Below are positions 5,820 to 6,548 of a DNA stretch of 6,548 nucleotides, in pieces (the stretch's first letter is position 1; each line of letters starts with the position of its first letter). Under the pieces are notes generated by a model that made no database searches, was not told the origin of the DNA, and saw only the letters and a list, made by a program, of their open reading frames with translations. The stretch is from Aquirufa sp. (GTDB taxonomy: Bacteria > Bacteroidota > Bacteroidia > Cytophagales > Spirosomataceae): positions 1-6,548 of the forward strand of contig JAURHT010000106.1 in the NCBI GenBank assembly GCA_030833145.1, given 5' to 3'. The position numbers were made by a program, and so were the translations under genes.

Positions 5820-6548
5820 TTACAAAAGCGTATTGGCGATGGCTTCCGCACATCTTATTCCGTCCAAAGCCGCAGACATAATGCCACCTGCATAGCCGCC
5901 ACCTTCACCACAAGGATAGAGGCCTTTTATTTCAGGATGCTCTAAGGTTTCCTTGTCGCGTGGTATTTTGACAGGTGAAGATGTTCTACTCTCTAAGCCG
6001 ATGATTTGACCTAAATTGGAAGAGAAACCGGGTATTTTTTTGTTGAAATCTTGGAAACCTTGGGCTAATGGTTCAGAGATATAATCTGGTAAGAATTCCC
6101 GCATTTCGCCAGGTTCTAGGCCTGGTACGTAACTTGTCGGATGCGAACTCTTGCTTGCTTTTCCTTGTATGAAGTCGAGTGTATATTGAGAAACCGCTTT
6201 TTGGGACCCGCCTACTAAACTCCCTGCCTTCTGCTCTAATTCTTCTTGCAATTGCATTCCTGCTAAAGCACCAAATTCCTTGTATCGGGCTAAATCTTCC
6301 TCTACGATACTAACTACAATCCCTGAATTTGCATATTTAGAATCCCGCCTGGAAGGGGACATTCCATTGACTACGACTTGATTAGGCGATGTCGCAGAGG
6401 GAACAATAAATCCTCCTGGGCACATACAGAAGGAGAAAACTCCCCTTTGAACACCTTGGAATTTACTTTGAGTTACTAAACTGAAACTGGCTGGCGGTAA
6501 GTATTCCGGTCGTTGTTTTACTTTGTATTGCGCTTGATCAATAAAGGA
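5820..6548 (-). CDS. FAD-dependent dehydrogenase (COG2509 type), C-terminal part only
   Basis: The reading frame is open to the right edge, so 242 C-terminal residues of a protein that is usually about 500-540 long are visible; the N-terminal dinucleotide-binding part is missing. Readable motifs are VFSFCMCPGG at visible residues 37-46, followed by NGMSPSRRDSKYANSG, then ESRTSSPVKIPRD (186-198), and the C-terminal flavin-binding stretch CGEGGGYAGGIMSAALDG (213-230). Together these are typical of the uncharacterised NAD(P)/FAD-dependent oxidoreductases of COG2509, which occur in many bacteria without a known substrate. The two cysteines in CMCPGG and the one in PCGEG are part of the family pattern, not proof of redox function. 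It is the first visible gene of the minus-strand series, and its stop is one base from the preferred Nudix start. The ATG at 6425 is internal (the Met of CMCPGG), not the start. Confidence 0.9.
   Translation of the reverse strand, partial: SFIDQAQYKVKQRPEYLPPASFSLVTQSKFQGVQRGVFSFCMCPGGFIVPSATSPNQVVVNGMSPSRRDSKYANSGIVVSIVEEDLARYKEFGALAGMQLQEELEQKAGSLVGGSQKAVSQYTLDFIQGKASKSSHPTSYVPGLEPGEMREFLPDYISEPLAQGFQDFNKKIPGFSSNLGQIIGLESRTSSPVKIPRDKETLEHPEIKGLYPCGEGGGYAGGIMSAALDGIRCAEAIANTLL

Noticed and set aside
5645..5881. Plus-strand frame of 78 codons across the Nudix/dehydrogenase junction
   Set aside because: It is antisense to two well-supported genes and has no family resemblance.
5820..6425. Dehydrogenase beginning at the ATG at 6425
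   Set aside because: The frame continues upstream to the window edge with family-typical residues (SFSLVTQ, GVFSFC), and the methionine is the middle of the conserved CMCPGG.
1..6548. CRISPR arrays, tRNA or rRNA genes, insertion sequences, phage or defence genes
   Set aside because: No regular repeats, transposase, integrase, clover-leaf or terminal inverted repeats were seen; the window is filled with ordinary chromosomal genes.

Overview
This window looks like a chromosomal stretch of a Bacteroidota (Bacteroidetes) bacterium, most likely a low-GC member of the Cytophagales. The evidence is a long topoisomerase IV subunit A of the Bacteroidetes type, start regions without Shine-Dalgarno sequences but with A/T-rich leaders, and promoter candidates that fit the Bacteroidetes TTTG / TAnnTTTG pattern. 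The genus is not resolved. The window is almost fully coding. The only sizeable non-coding stretch is the 109 bp between the first two genes.

Left part (1-1205): a divergent oxidative-stress pair. On the minus strand the first 57 codons of an AhpC-type peroxiredoxin run off the window edge, ending on the codon of the presumed peroxidatic cysteine. On the plus strand lies a full OxyR-type LysR regulator with both redox cysteines (C195 and C204). The 109 bp between them hold a good candidate ahpC promoter, a candidate oxyR -7 element, and a set of phased CTAT/ATAG-like elements with an inverted repeat. This is the layout expected of an OxyR operator that activates ahpC and represses oxyR.

Right part (1192-6548): a minus-strand gene series transcribed right to left. 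It consists of a C-terminal fragment of a COG2509-type FAD-dependent dehydrogenase, a Nudix hydrolase of the CoA pyrophosphatase type, topoisomerase IV subunit A (parC), and a UMF1/Atg22-like MFS permease. Junctions are 1 nt, 14 nt and a 1 nt stop/start overlap, so this is very probably one operon whose promoter lies beyond the right edge. The last gene converges on oxyR and overlaps its 3' end by 14 bp.

I found no clear new multi-gene system. The observations most worth checking are (1) the ParC C-terminus, a strongly acidic, presumably disordered tail of about 85 residues capped by QLGLF, which resembles a sliding-clamp-binding peptide, and (2) the ahpC/oxyR operator region.
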